Shown: in pieces, positions 1 to 6,077 of the stretch | How the letters are laid out: each line of letters starts with the position of its first letter | Numbering within the stretch: the first letter of the stretch is position 1 | Origin: Hydrogenophaga sp. | GTDB taxonomy: Bacteria; Pseudomonadota; Gammaproteobacteria; Burkholderiales; Burkholderiaceae_C | Reading direction: 5' to 3' | Length of the DNA: 9,901 nt | Assembly (NCBI GenBank): GCA_018335615.1 | Contig: JAGXRS010000217.1 | Coordinates: 1 to 9,901 of the forward strand | Notes under the pieces: generated by a model | The model's input: the letters and a program-made list of their open reading frames with translations, nothing else | What the model was told of the DNA's origin: nothing | Databases searched by the model: none | Made by a program: the position numbers and the translations under genes

Positions 1-243
1 GTCTGCTCCCCATTCGGCCCCGGGCCAGAGCGCGGGCAGCGGCACGGCCGCCGGTGGCCAGAACGCGGCCAGCAGCGCCGGCACGCCGCCAAGCCACAAC
101 CAGGGCGTCACGCGGTCGCGCCAGCACAGCAGCAAGAGCGCGGCCACAAGAGGCGCGAGCGGCACCACCAGCCAGCCCATGGCGTCGAGCCCCAGGCCCG
201 CTGCCAGCACGCGGTCGGCCTCCAGCGCCAGCGCCGCGCTCAT
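1..243 (-). CDS. Third NuoL/M/N-like Mrp antiporter subunit, N-terminal 81 residues (partial, runs off window)
   Basis: Reading the minus strand from the ATG at 243 gives 81 codons without a stop before the window ends. The visible part is hydrophobic and rich in Leu, Ala, Trp and Pro, with at least two membrane segments, near residues 22-40 and 48-63. The ATG overlaps the stop of the preceding antiporter gene (ATGA at 243-240), and a GGAG sequence lies 8 bases upstream (255-252). Position in the operon and the Trp/Pro-rich start match the N-terminus of proton-conducting NuoL/M-type subunits. The diagnostic membrane Glu and Lys residues would lie beyond the window, so the family call rests mainly on context. 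If right, this complex has three antiporter-like subunits rather than the usual two (MrpA and MrpD). It could instead be a different membrane protein of the operon. Confidence 0.62.
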   Translation of the reverse strand, partial: MSAALALEADRVLAAGLGLDAMGWLVVPLAPLVAALLLLCWRDRVTPWLWLGGVPALLAAFWPPAAVPLPALWPGAEWGAD

Positions 244-1757
244 GGTGCAAACTCCGTGGCAATGATCAGCTGCGCCCAGGCTAGCGGGCTGAAGCCGGTG
301 CCGGCGAGCACGCCCGCCAGCAGCGAGAGGGTGGCGGTGAAGAGGGTGGGGGCGAGCAGCATCCAGTGGGTTTCGCGCCAGCCCGGTGTGCCGCCGCCGA
401 GCTGGGTATCGCCCGGCCAGGCGTCCGGTGCCCGGCCGAACCAGCCGCGGTACAGCACCGGCAGGAAATAGGCCGCGTTCAACAGACCCGAACCCACCAG
501 CACCAGCAAGACCCAGTCTTGCCCCACCTCCAAAGCGCCCAGCCCAAGGTACCACTTGCTGATGAACCCGGCAATGGGTGGCACCCCGATCATGCCCAGC
601 GCGCCCACGGTGAAGGCTGCCATGGTGAGCGGCATGCGCTGGCCAATGCCGTTCATGTCGCGCAGCCGGTGCACATGCAGGCTTTCGGCGAAGTTGCCGG
701 CGCAGTAGAAGAGGGTGACCTTCATCAGCCCCTGGTGCACCAGATGCACCAGCGCGCCGGTGGCCGCAATGGGCCCGAGCAGGGCCACACCCAGGATGAT
801 GTAGGACACCTGGCTCACGGTGGAGTAGGCCAGCAGTTTCTTGATCTCGCGCTGCTGCAAGGCCCTGAGCGAGGCGTAGACCATCGTGGCCGCCGCCGCC
901 CAGAGCAGCGGCTGGGCCAGGTCCAGTACCTGCACCGGCCCCGCGCCGAACACGTCGTACACCACGCGGATGATGCCGAAGGCCCCGGCCTTGACCACCG
1001 CCACCGCGTGCAGCAGCGCGCTCACCGGTGCGGGCGCGACCATGGCGCGCGGCAGCCAGCCGTGCAGCGGCACGATGGCCGCCTTCACGCCCAGGCCGGT
1101 CACCAGCAAGACAAAAGCCAGCGTGAGGCTGAAAGGGTGCTGCTCCACCAGCGCCTTCAGGTAGCCGCCGGGCACAAAATCCGGGCTGCCCGTGAGGGTG
1201 TGCAGGAGCGCCACGCCCATCAGCACCAGGGTGCCGCCGCCCAGGGTGTAGGCCAGGTAGACGCGCCCGGCGCGCAGGGCGTCGGGCGTGCCCCGGTGCA
1301 CCACCAGGGGAAAAGTCGCGAGCGTGAGCAGTTCGTAGAACAGCAGAAAACTGACCAGGTTGCCCGCCATCGCCAGGCCCACCGTGGCGCTCACACACAG
1401 GCTGAAATAGCCAAAGAAGCGCGATCGCAGGGGCGAACCACCGAGATAGCCAATCGCATAGAGGGTGGTGGCCAGCCAGAGCACGGACGAGAGGCCGACG
1501 AACTGCAGGGACAGCGCATCGGTCTGCAAGATCAGGTCGCCCCCGGGGATGAAGGGCACCACGAAGCGAAAGCTCAGGCCGTGGCTCACGCCCACAATCA
1601 TCACGCCGGTCAGCACCAGCTTGACGACCACACCCGCCAGATTCAGGAAGGTGCGCAGGCCTTGCTGATCCTCACGCAGGGCAAAAATCACCAGGCCGGG
1701 CAGCAAGGAGCTGAGCACGATCAGCAGCGGCAGGGCATTGGCCACGGTCTGGCTCAT
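240..1757 (-). CDS. Mrp/Mnh-type antiporter subunit D-like protein (NuoL/M/N family), second copy
   Basis: A 505-residue polytopic membrane protein of the Proton_antipo_M family, expected to form a proton or cation half-channel in an inner-membrane Mrp complex. Hallmarks of the NuoL/M/N fold are visible: a membrane Glu at E142 in FYELLTLATFP, the channel Lys K225 in GLGVKAAIVPLHGWLP, a second Lys K256 in the SALLHAVAVVKAG segment (with H250), a conserved H341/K346 pair in HQGLMKVTLF, and a Lys in the distal channel at K401 in GFISKW. About 14 membrane segments are expected. The ATG at 1757 overlaps the previous stop (ATGA), which excludes a longer in-frame start at 1844 that would lie inside the upstream gene. 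It differs clearly from the neighbouring D subunit, so it is not a recent tandem duplicate. It may stand in for the separate NuoL-like half of MrpA. Confidence 0.93.
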   Translation of the reverse strand: MSQTVANALPLLIVLSSLLPGLVIFALREDQQGLRTFLNLAGVVVKLVLTGVMIVGVSHGLSFRFVVPFIPGGDLILQTDALSLQFVGLSSVLWLATTLYAIGYLGGSPLRSRFFGYFSLCVSATVGLAMAGNLVSFLLFYELLTLATFPLVVHRGTPDALRAGRVYLAYTLGGGTLVLMGVALLHTLTGSPDFVPGGYLKALVEQHPFSLTLAFVLLVTGLGVKAAIVPLHGWLPRAMVAPAPVSALLHAVAVVKAGAFGIIRVVYDVFGAGPVQVLDLAQPLLWAAAATMVYASLRALQQREIKKLLAYSTVSQVSYIILGVALLGPIAATGALVHLVHQGLMKVTLFYCAGNFAESLHVHRLRDMNGIGQRMPLTMAAFTVGALGMIGVPPIAGFISKWYLGLGALEVGQDWVLLVLVGSGLLNAAYFLPVLYRGWFGRAPDAWPGDTQLGGGTPGWRETHWMLLAPTLFTATLSLLAGVLAGTGFSPLAWAQLIIATEFAP

Positions 1758-3178
1758 GGCGCGCCCCCGGTCAGCCAGAGGATCAGCGGGTCGCTGATCA
1801 AGGCCATGCCCCACACCAGCAGGGCCGGCAGCAGGGCCAGCCACTGGGCGAACAGATCGGGGCGGTGGTCCGGTCGGGTGGGGTGGGCACGGTCAAACGA
1901 CAGCACCACCACGCGAAACACATAGCCCGCACTCATCAGGGTGCCGATCAGCACCCCCGCCGCCCAGGGCCAGTGCGCCGGCTCCAGCAGGAGCGGGCGC
2001 AGCAACACCCATTTGGCGAGAAAGCCGCCGCTGGGCGGCAATCCGATCAGGCTGCCGCCCGCCACCGCAAAGGCAAACATGGCGATGGGCATGGTCTGGG
2101 TGGCACCTTTGAGCACCCCGACACTCTTGCTGCCCAGCGTGGCCTGCATCTCGCCGGCCGCCAGAAACATCGACACCTTGGCCAGGCCGTGGGCCAGCAC
2201 AAACAGCCACAAGGCGACGTGCAATTCCGGCCGCTGCCAGTGCAGCAACAGCCCCAGCGCCATCATGGCGTAGCCCAGTTGCGCCACGGTGGAATAGGCC
2301 ACCAGCGTCTTGAGATACGGTGCCCGCAGCGCCGACCAGCCACCAAAAATGAGCGCCAGCACCCCCGCCACCGCGATGACCGGCCCCGCCTCTTGCCCCA
2401 GTTCCGCCGGCGCCAGCTCGCTCCACAACAGCCACAGGATGAACAACGGGCCTTTCACCACCAGGGCAGACAGCAAGGCGCTGACCGCCGTGGGTGCGCT
2501 GGCATGCGCAGGTGGCAGCCACAGGTGCAGCGGCCAGAACGCGGCTTTGAGCATCAGGCCCAAGGTCATGAGCGCCAGCGCTAGGCGCGTGGTGGGGTCG
2601 GCTTTGGCCGCGTCGGCCAGCAGGGCGAGGTCCAGCACACCGTAGTGCCCGTAGAGCAGCACCACGCCGAGCAGGTAAAACAAGGAAGCCACCAGCGACA
2701 GCAGCAAATAGCGCAGGGCAGGGACGTAGGCCTTGGCGCCGGAGATCGTCACCATGGCCACCGCCACCAGGCCCAACAGTTCGAGGGTGATGTACCAGTT
2801 GAACAGGTCGTGCGAGAGCCAGAGCGCGGCCAGGCTGGCGTGCAGCAGGCTGGACAGGGGCCAGTAATCGGTGCGCTGGGTCTGGCTGTGGCGGCTGCGC
2901 TCGGCGTACACCGAGACCAGCAGGTGGATCAGCGCCGTGAACACCAGCAACAGCGCCGACACCGGCATCAGCCGAAAGCGGATCGCCAGCGGGGCGTCCC
3001 AGCCGCCCAGGTGCATCCACTGGGCGCCGTCCTGGATGACGCCGTGCAGTGCACCCAGCGCCGCGATCAGGCTGACCAGGCTGGAGCCCATCACCCACCA
3101 GCCGGAGCGCGAGCGCGACAGCAGCAGCAACAGCGCCATGGCCAGCGGCGTCAGCAGGCTGATCAGGGCGAGGGTCAC
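1754..3178 (-). CDS. mnhD: Mrp/Mnh-type Na+/H+ antiporter subunit D (NuoM/N-like)
   Basis: A 474-residue membrane protein of the Proton_antipo_M family, one of the ion-translocating subunits of the Mrp complex. The sequence shows the expected charged channel residues: E133 in FNWYITLELLG, K211 in LMLKAAFWPLHLWLPPAHA, K242 in SALVVKGPLF, H330 and K334 in HGLAKVSMFL, and K389 in GFLAKW. Its length fits MrpD (about 480-500 residues). The start chosen is GTG at 3178: it forms a GTGA overlap with the mnhC stop, has a GGAAGG Shine-Dalgarno 6 bases upstream (3190-3185), and makes the protein open directly with the first membrane helix. A longer frame reaches back to 3481 but encodes an Arg/Ala-rich non-membrane sequence inside mnhC and mnhB. 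It is followed without a gap by a second D-like gene. Confidence 0.94.
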   Translation of the reverse strand: MTLALISLLTPLAMALLLLLSRSRSGWWVMGSSLVSLIAALGALHGVIQDGAQWMHLGGWDAPLAIRFRLMPVSALLLVFTALIHLLVSVYAERSRHSQTQRTDYWPLSSLLHASLAALWLSHDLFNWYITLELLGLVAVAMVTISGAKAYVPALRYLLLSLVASLFYLLGVVLLYGHYGVLDLALLADAAKADPTTRLALALMTLGLMLKAAFWPLHLWLPPAHASAPTAVSALLSALVVKGPLFILWLLWSELAPAELGQEAGPVIAVAGVLALIFGGWSALRAPYLKTLVAYSTVAQLGYAMMALGLLLHWQRPELHVALWLFVLAHGLAKVSMFLAAGEMQATLGSKSVGVLKGATQTMPIAMFAFAVAGGSLIGLPPSGGFLAKWVLLRPLLLEPAHWPWAAGVLIGTLMSAGYVFRVVVLSFDRAHPTRPDHRPDLFAQWLALLPALLVWGMALISDPLILWLTGGAP

Positions 3179-3459
3179 GCACCGCCTTCCGGTTTTTTCG
3201 TGCGCTCCAGCAAGCCGCTGGCCAGGCGCAGGGCAAAGGCCGTGGCGCTCACGGCAATCACCAGGCCGGTGACGACCAGCGCATGCAACACCGGGTCGGT
3301 GGTGTCGCCGCGCCGGGCCAGCGCCACCATCACCATGAACACGCCGCTGCCCATGATGTTGATGGCCATGATGGCGCGCAGCCAGTGGGGCCGCAGCAGC
3401 AGGCTGTGCAAGCCGAGCACAAACAGCCCGCCGCCGATGCAGAGGTAGAAGAGCGTCAT
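3175..3459 (-). CDS. mnhC: Mrp/Mnh-type antiporter subunit C (NuoK-like)
   Basis: A 94-residue protein with three predicted membrane helices, homologous to NuoK and MrpC. The third-helix signature DPVLHALVVTGLVIAVSATA (residues 55-74) corresponds to the family's DPxxQALxLTAIVIxxA motif, and RAIMAINIMGSG (28-39) matches the second helix. It is somewhat shorter than many MrpC proteins (about 110 residues). No acidic residue is visible inside the membrane segments, whereas NuoK of complex I carries functional membrane glutamates. The ATG at 3459 overlaps the mnhB stop (ATGA) and has GAGGAA 8 bases upstream (3473-3468). In Mrp complexes this subunit sits between B and the D-type subunit, which is the gene order here. 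Confidence 0.92.
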   Translation of the reverse strand: MTLFYLCIGGGLFVLGLHSLLLRPHWLRAIMAINIMGSGVFMVMVALARRGDTTDPVLHALVVTGLVIAVSATAFALRLASGLLERTKKPEGGA

Positions 3460-4394
3460 GCGCGCAGTTCCTCGGGTTCACCCACGACCAGCAGCGTGAG
3501 CGTGGTGGCGATGGACAGCGTCGCCGCCGCCTCGATCGTCAGGATCAGGGGGCCCGCCAGCGCCGGGGGATAGGCCAGCCAGGCCGTTCCCACCGGGCCA
3601 AAGCCCAGCCCAGGGCCCACCAGGCCGACCACGCCCACGGCCAGAAACACCCCCAACCCGAGCACCACCAGCAGCCGGACCAGCCCGTTGTCCCAGCGCA
3701 CCGGCGGCAGCAGGTGGTTGAGCCGCAGAATCACCGCACCGGCGGCCAGCAGCGCGCCGGCCTGAAAGGCGCCACCCGGCGCAAAGGCGCCGCGCCACAG
3801 CACATAGCCGCCCACCAGCAGCGCCAGGGGCGCCAGCATCCGGGTCCAGGCCAGCAACAGGGGCCAGGGCGGGGGGATGACTTGCTTGGCCGAATGCAGC
3901 TGCCGCACCCCGAGCAGGGCCAGCATCAGCACCACGAGCTCGAGCAACGTGTCCCAGGCGCGGTAGTTCAGCAGCACGGCGGTGACCGGGTGGTCCACCC
4001 CGGCAGCGGGCAGCTGACCGAGCGCCAGCGCGGGCAGCAGCACCGGGCCCTCTGCCAGTGGCCACAGGGCGCGCAGCAAGACGATGCCCACCAGCAGGGC
4101 CAGCAGCGTGGCCGGCAGCACGCGCAGCGGTGGCGCACGCGACGGCCCGGGGGGCGCTTCACCGCAGCGTGCCAGCGCCGAGAGCAGCAGCGCACCCGTC
4201 AGGCCCGCACCGATGGCGGCTTCGGCCAGGGCCAGATCGGGCGCGCCCAGCCGCGCCCAGGTCAGCGCGAGCAGCAGACCAAACGCGATGAGCAGCACCA
4301 CGCTGGTGTACAGCTGGCGCGCATGCAGCACGGCGGTTGCCAGCGTCAGCAGCAGCACGCCCAGCGCGCCGTCGAAAAGCCCGTCAGCGACCAT
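3456..4394 (-). CDS. mnhB: Fused MbhD/DUF4040-MbhE-MnhB antiporter subunit
   Basis: A 312-residue membrane protein in which three modules, usually split over two or three proteins, form one chain. Residues about 12-77 match the MbhD/DUF4040 module (LGAPDLALAEAAIGAGLT, with E58 in the membrane). Residues about 93-165 match MbhE (VTAVLLNYRAWDTLLELVVL). Residues about 180-305 match MnhB (RGAFAPGGAFQAGALLAAG, then LTIEAAATLSIATT with E288). In canonical Mrp, MbhD and MbhE are the C-terminal end of MrpA, so this gene joins the end of MrpA to MrpB. The start chosen is ATG at 4394, which shares one base with the mnhG stop (TGATG); TTG at 4397, giving one more residue and a 4-base overlap, is the alternative. 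GGAGG lies 11 bases upstream (4410-4406), slightly far. Confidence 0.92.
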   Translation of the reverse strand: MVADGLFDGALGVLLLTLATAVLHARQLYTSVVLLIAFGLLLALTWARLGAPDLALAEAAIGAGLTGALLLSALARCGEAPPGPSRAPPLRVLPATLLALLVGIVLLRALWPLAEGPVLLPALALGQLPAAGVDHPVTAVLLNYRAWDTLLELVVLMLALLGVRQLHSAKQVIPPPWPLLLAWTRMLAPLALLVGGYVLWRGAFAPGGAFQAGALLAAGAVILRLNHLLPPVRWDNGLVRLLVVLGLGVFLAVGVVGLVGPGLGFGPVGTAWLAYPPALAGPLILTIEAAATLSIATTLTLLVVGEPEELRA

Positions 4395-4732
4395 CAAACC
4401 GGCGGCCTCCGTTCGCGGGTTCCGGGCGGTTGATCCGCGCCGGCCTCCTGCTCATCTTCCCGTGCATAGCGGGCCAGCAACTGGCAGGCCGTGGCGCCCG
4501 AGGCCATCACCAGCACCCAGATCAACAGCATCATGAGCACCGGCTGCCACGCATCCGCCCGCAGGCACAGGCCGAGCACCACCAAGCCCAGCCCCAGGGT
4601 GTCGGCCTTGGTCACCGCGTGCAGACGGGCGTACACATCCGGAAAGCGCAGCAGGCCGACGGTGCCGGCCACAAAGAAGAAGGCACCGCCCAGCAGCAGT
4701 GGCCAGCTCAGGGCGTGCAGCCAGTCGCTCAT
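4394..4732 (-). CDS. mnhG: Mrp/Mnh-type antiporter subunit G
   Basis: A 112-residue protein with three membrane helices and the very characteristic MrpG/MnhG stretch GLLRFPDVYARLHAVTKADT (residues 26-45), followed by LGLGLVVLGLCL. The last 25 residues are hydrophilic and rich in Glu, Arg and Pro, forming a short cytoplasmic tail. MrpG is an accessory subunit needed for assembly and function of the antiporter complex; its exact role in ion transport is not settled. The ATG at 4732 overlaps the mnhF stop (ATGA). No good Shine-Dalgarno precedes it, so translation probably depends on ribosomes coming from mnhF. Confidence 0.95.
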   Translation of the reverse strand: MSDWLHALSWPLLLGGAFFFVAGTVGLLRFPDVYARLHAVTKADTLGLGLVVLGLCLRADAWQPVLMMLLIWVLVMASGATACQLLARYAREDEQEAGADQPPGTRERRPPV

Positions 4733-4977
4733 GCTGCCCGGCCGCGCAAATACTGCACCAGGGCGGCCGACAGCACCGCCGCCAGCAGGGCCAGCACCAG
4801 TGCCGCATCGCGCAGGGCCGGCTGCGCCTGCCACTCGGCCAGCACCAGCAGCAAGGCCGTGCCCGCCGTGCCAAAGAGCTGGATCGCCACCAGCCGGTCG
4901 GCCCGGCTGGGGCCGCGCAGCACGCGCCACAGGCCGGCAAGTATCGTCAACAGCAAGAGGGCGGCCAGGGTCATCAT
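4729..4977 (-). CDS. mnhF: Mrp/Mnh-type antiporter subunit F
   Basis: An 82-residue protein with three membrane helices. It carries the MrpF signature VLRGPSRADRLVAIQLFGTA (residues 19-38), including the conserved Asp at D27, and a second conserved Asp in ALRDAALVLALLA (D57). The start is ATG at 4977, which overlaps the mnhE stop (ATGA); an adjacent ATG at 4974 is equally possible and would shorten the protein by one residue. No strong Shine-Dalgarno is visible, suggesting coupling to mnhE. The reading frame stays open far upstream (to 5847), but that part is an Arg/Pro-rich shadow of mnhE and of the intergenic region. Confidence 0.94.
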   Translation of the reverse strand: MMTLAALLLLTILAGLWRVLRGPSRADRLVAIQLFGTAGTALLLVLAEWQAQPALRDAALVLALLAAVLSAALVQYLRGRAA

Positions 4978-5465
4978 GGGGCTGAGGCTCCGAACAAACG
5001 CGCCAGATGGGTTTCCATGGTTTCGACCGGCAAGCGCCACGCCTGACCTTGATCCAGCACATGCAAGTGGAGCATGTCCTCGTCGATGTGGCTGGCGAGC
5101 GTGCCGGGCATCAGGCCCACCAGGGCCGACAGCAGCAGGCGCACGCGCGGGTTGGCGCATGCAAAAGCGTGGGTGACCCAGGTAGGGTCGAGCGGCATCC
5201 GTGGATGGAGCGCACGCCGCGCCACATCCCAGGCACCCACGAACACGGCGTGAAGAAAAAAGCCCACCAGGGGTGGCAGGTGGAACAGCCGCAGTCCCAG
5301 CGGTGGCAACCTGAGCCACAGCGACAGCCCCGTGGCGGCCAGAACGCACACCAGCCCGAATGCCCAGCCGCTGGCGCCGCTGAGCAGCAGCCAGAGGGCT
5401 GCGTACACCAGCAGCCAATGGGTGCCGTGGCGCAAGAGCGCCTGGTTTGAGCGCGGAGGTATCAC
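4974..5465 (-). CDS. mnhE: Mrp/Mnh-type antiporter subunit E
   Basis: First gene of the antiporter operon, 163 residues. Two or three membrane helices lie in the N-terminal half (about 17-50 and 62-80), followed by the cytoplasmic MrpE domain. Recognisable parts are HLPPLVGFFLHAVFVGAWDV (62-81) and LLSALVGLMPGTLASHI (111-127), the family's TPGTL-type motif, then a LHVLDQG stretch. MrpE is thought to help assembly and to raise activity of the antiporter. The start chosen is GTG at 5465, because AAGGAG (5478-5473) lies 7 bases upstream; the frame extends to 5813, but that part looks non-coding. The gene diverges from the ABM-family gene across 265 bases, where the operon promoter must lie. Confidence 0.93.
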   Translation of the reverse strand: MIPPRSNQALLRHGTHWLLVYAALWLLLSGASGWAFGLVCVLAATGLSLWLRLPPLGLRLFHLPPLVGFFLHAVFVGAWDVARRALHPRMPLDPTWVTHAFACANPRVRLLLSALVGLMPGTLASHIDEDMLHLHVLDQGQAWRLPVETMETHLARLFGASAP

Positions 5466-5730
5466 ACACAGGCTCCTTTGATGGGTTCTGCGGACGAAGG
5501 GGTGGCGGCCGATCCGCGGTGAATGCGCCGTGCTTCGGATGCCCCGGCAGCGTTTGGGTCTGCCGGTTCCCTGCGTCGTGCCGGTGCCGAGATGCATAAG
5601 ATACTGCACAGGTCGTCGGAAAACACACGACCGCGCCCGGTGCTTCTTGCCAGGTGCGCTTCCTGGGCGGGCTGCGCGACAGCCACATCGGCGCACTCTG
5701 CCCAACCAGACCCCCACCCAAAAGGACAAC
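5466..5730. promoter_or_regulatory. Divergent intergenic region between mnhE operon and ABM-family gene
   Basis: This 265-base gap must contain the promoters of both flanking transcription units. Most of it is very GC-rich. The only A/T-richer patch is 5591-5627, containing TAAGAT (5597-5602, plus strand) and TATCTT (5604-5599, minus strand) as weak -10-like hexamers, neither with a good -35 partner. Just beside it is a 6-bp inverted repeat, GGTCGT (5611-5616) and ACGACC (5627-5632), 10 bases apart, a possible operator. No convincing small gene or structured RNA was found. The mnhE Shine-Dalgarno lies at 5478-5473 and that of the ABM gene at 5722-5726. Confidence 0.4.
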
Positions 5731-6030
5731 ATGATCATCGAAATCGCTGACTTCACCGTGCGTGCAGAAGAACGGGACGCCTTTGCCGCTGCCCTCACCC
5801 AGGCGGCGGCCACGGTGCTGGCGCGTGCCGACGGCTACCGGGGTCACCAGATCCTGGCCTGCCAGGAATCACCCGGCCGCTTCGTGCTGAGCGTGCAGTG
5901 GGACACGGTGGAGGCGCACACGGTGGGCTTTCGGCAGTCGCCCGCGTTCGCCGAGTGGCGCGCCCTCATCGGACCGTTTTTCCAGCAGCCACCGCATGTG
6001 GCGCATTTCGACGTGGTGGCGACGGCCTGA
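5731..6030 (+). CDS. ABM-family (antibiotic biosynthesis monooxygenase-like) small protein
   Basis: A 99-residue protein that reads as a complete ABM domain, a dimeric alpha/beta ferredoxin-like fold used by cofactor-free quinol-forming monooxygenases and many uncharacterised oxidative-stress proteins. The layout is typical: a first strand IIEIADFTV, a helix over residues 13-30, GYRGHQILACQESPGRFVLS (35-54), then WDTVEAHTVGFRQSPAFAEW (57-76) and a C-terminal strand HVAHFDVVATA with H91. The HTVGFRQSPAFxEWR segment is a hallmark of the subfamily. The ATG at 5731 is preceded by AAGGA (5722-5726) with 4 bases of spacing. It stands alone between the divergent antiporter operon and the convergent LysR gene. 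The substrate is unknown; a role in quinone or aldehyde chemistry is possible, but nothing here proves it. Confidence 0.86.
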   Translation: MIIEIADFTVRAEERDAFAAALTQAAATVLARADGYRGHQILACQESPGRFVLSVQWDTVEAHTVGFRQSPAFAEWRALIGPFFQQPPHVAHFDVVATA

Positions 6031-6040
6031 ACCCGCCTCG

Positions 6041-6076
6041 TTCCCGGCGCATCGCCACCGCTGCACGCGCCGGGGA
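6041..6076. terminator. GC-rich hairpin between convergent genes (possible bidirectional terminator)
   Basis: In the 47-base gap between the ABM gene and the end of the LysR gene, CCCGGCGC (6043-6050) pairs perfectly with GCGCCGGG (6067-6074) across a 16-base loop; one wobble pair and one further pair extend the stem. There is no T-run on either side, so it does not meet the standard for an intrinsic terminator. Its place between two converging stops makes a termination or 3'-end-protecting role plausible. Confidence 0.5.
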
Positions 6077-6077
6077 T

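Noticed and set aside
366..1925. A 519-codon open frame on the plus strand, antisense to the D-type antiporter genes
   Set aside because: The translation is rich in Gln, His, Arg and Gly with no domain, and the opposite strand encodes clear membrane proteins with conserved residues. It is an artefact of high GC.
240..3178. The two full-length D subunits as a recent tandem duplication
   Set aside because: Apart from family motifs around the channel residues the proteins differ throughout, and their loops and lengths differ; they are old paralogues.
1865..3448. Plus-strand open frames at 1865-2584 and 2645-3448
   Set aside because: Same Gln/His/Arg-rich shadow composition opposite mnhD and mnhC; no plausible ribosome sites or family features.
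1754..3481. Extension of mnhD upstream to 3481
   Set aside because: The extension lies in mnhC and encodes a non-membrane Arg/His-rich peptide; GTG 3178 has a ribosome site and a GTGA overlap.
3714..5450. Plus-strand frames at 3714-4433, 4337-5176 and 5007-5450
   Set aside because: They lie opposite mnhB, mnhG, mnhF and mnhE, are low in complexity and show no recognisable fold.
4974..5813. N-terminal extension of mnhE to 5813 and of mnhF to 5847
   Set aside because: The added sequence is Arg/Pro-rich and crosses the divergent promoter region; GTG 5465 with AAGGAG and the ATGA junction at 4977 are better starts.
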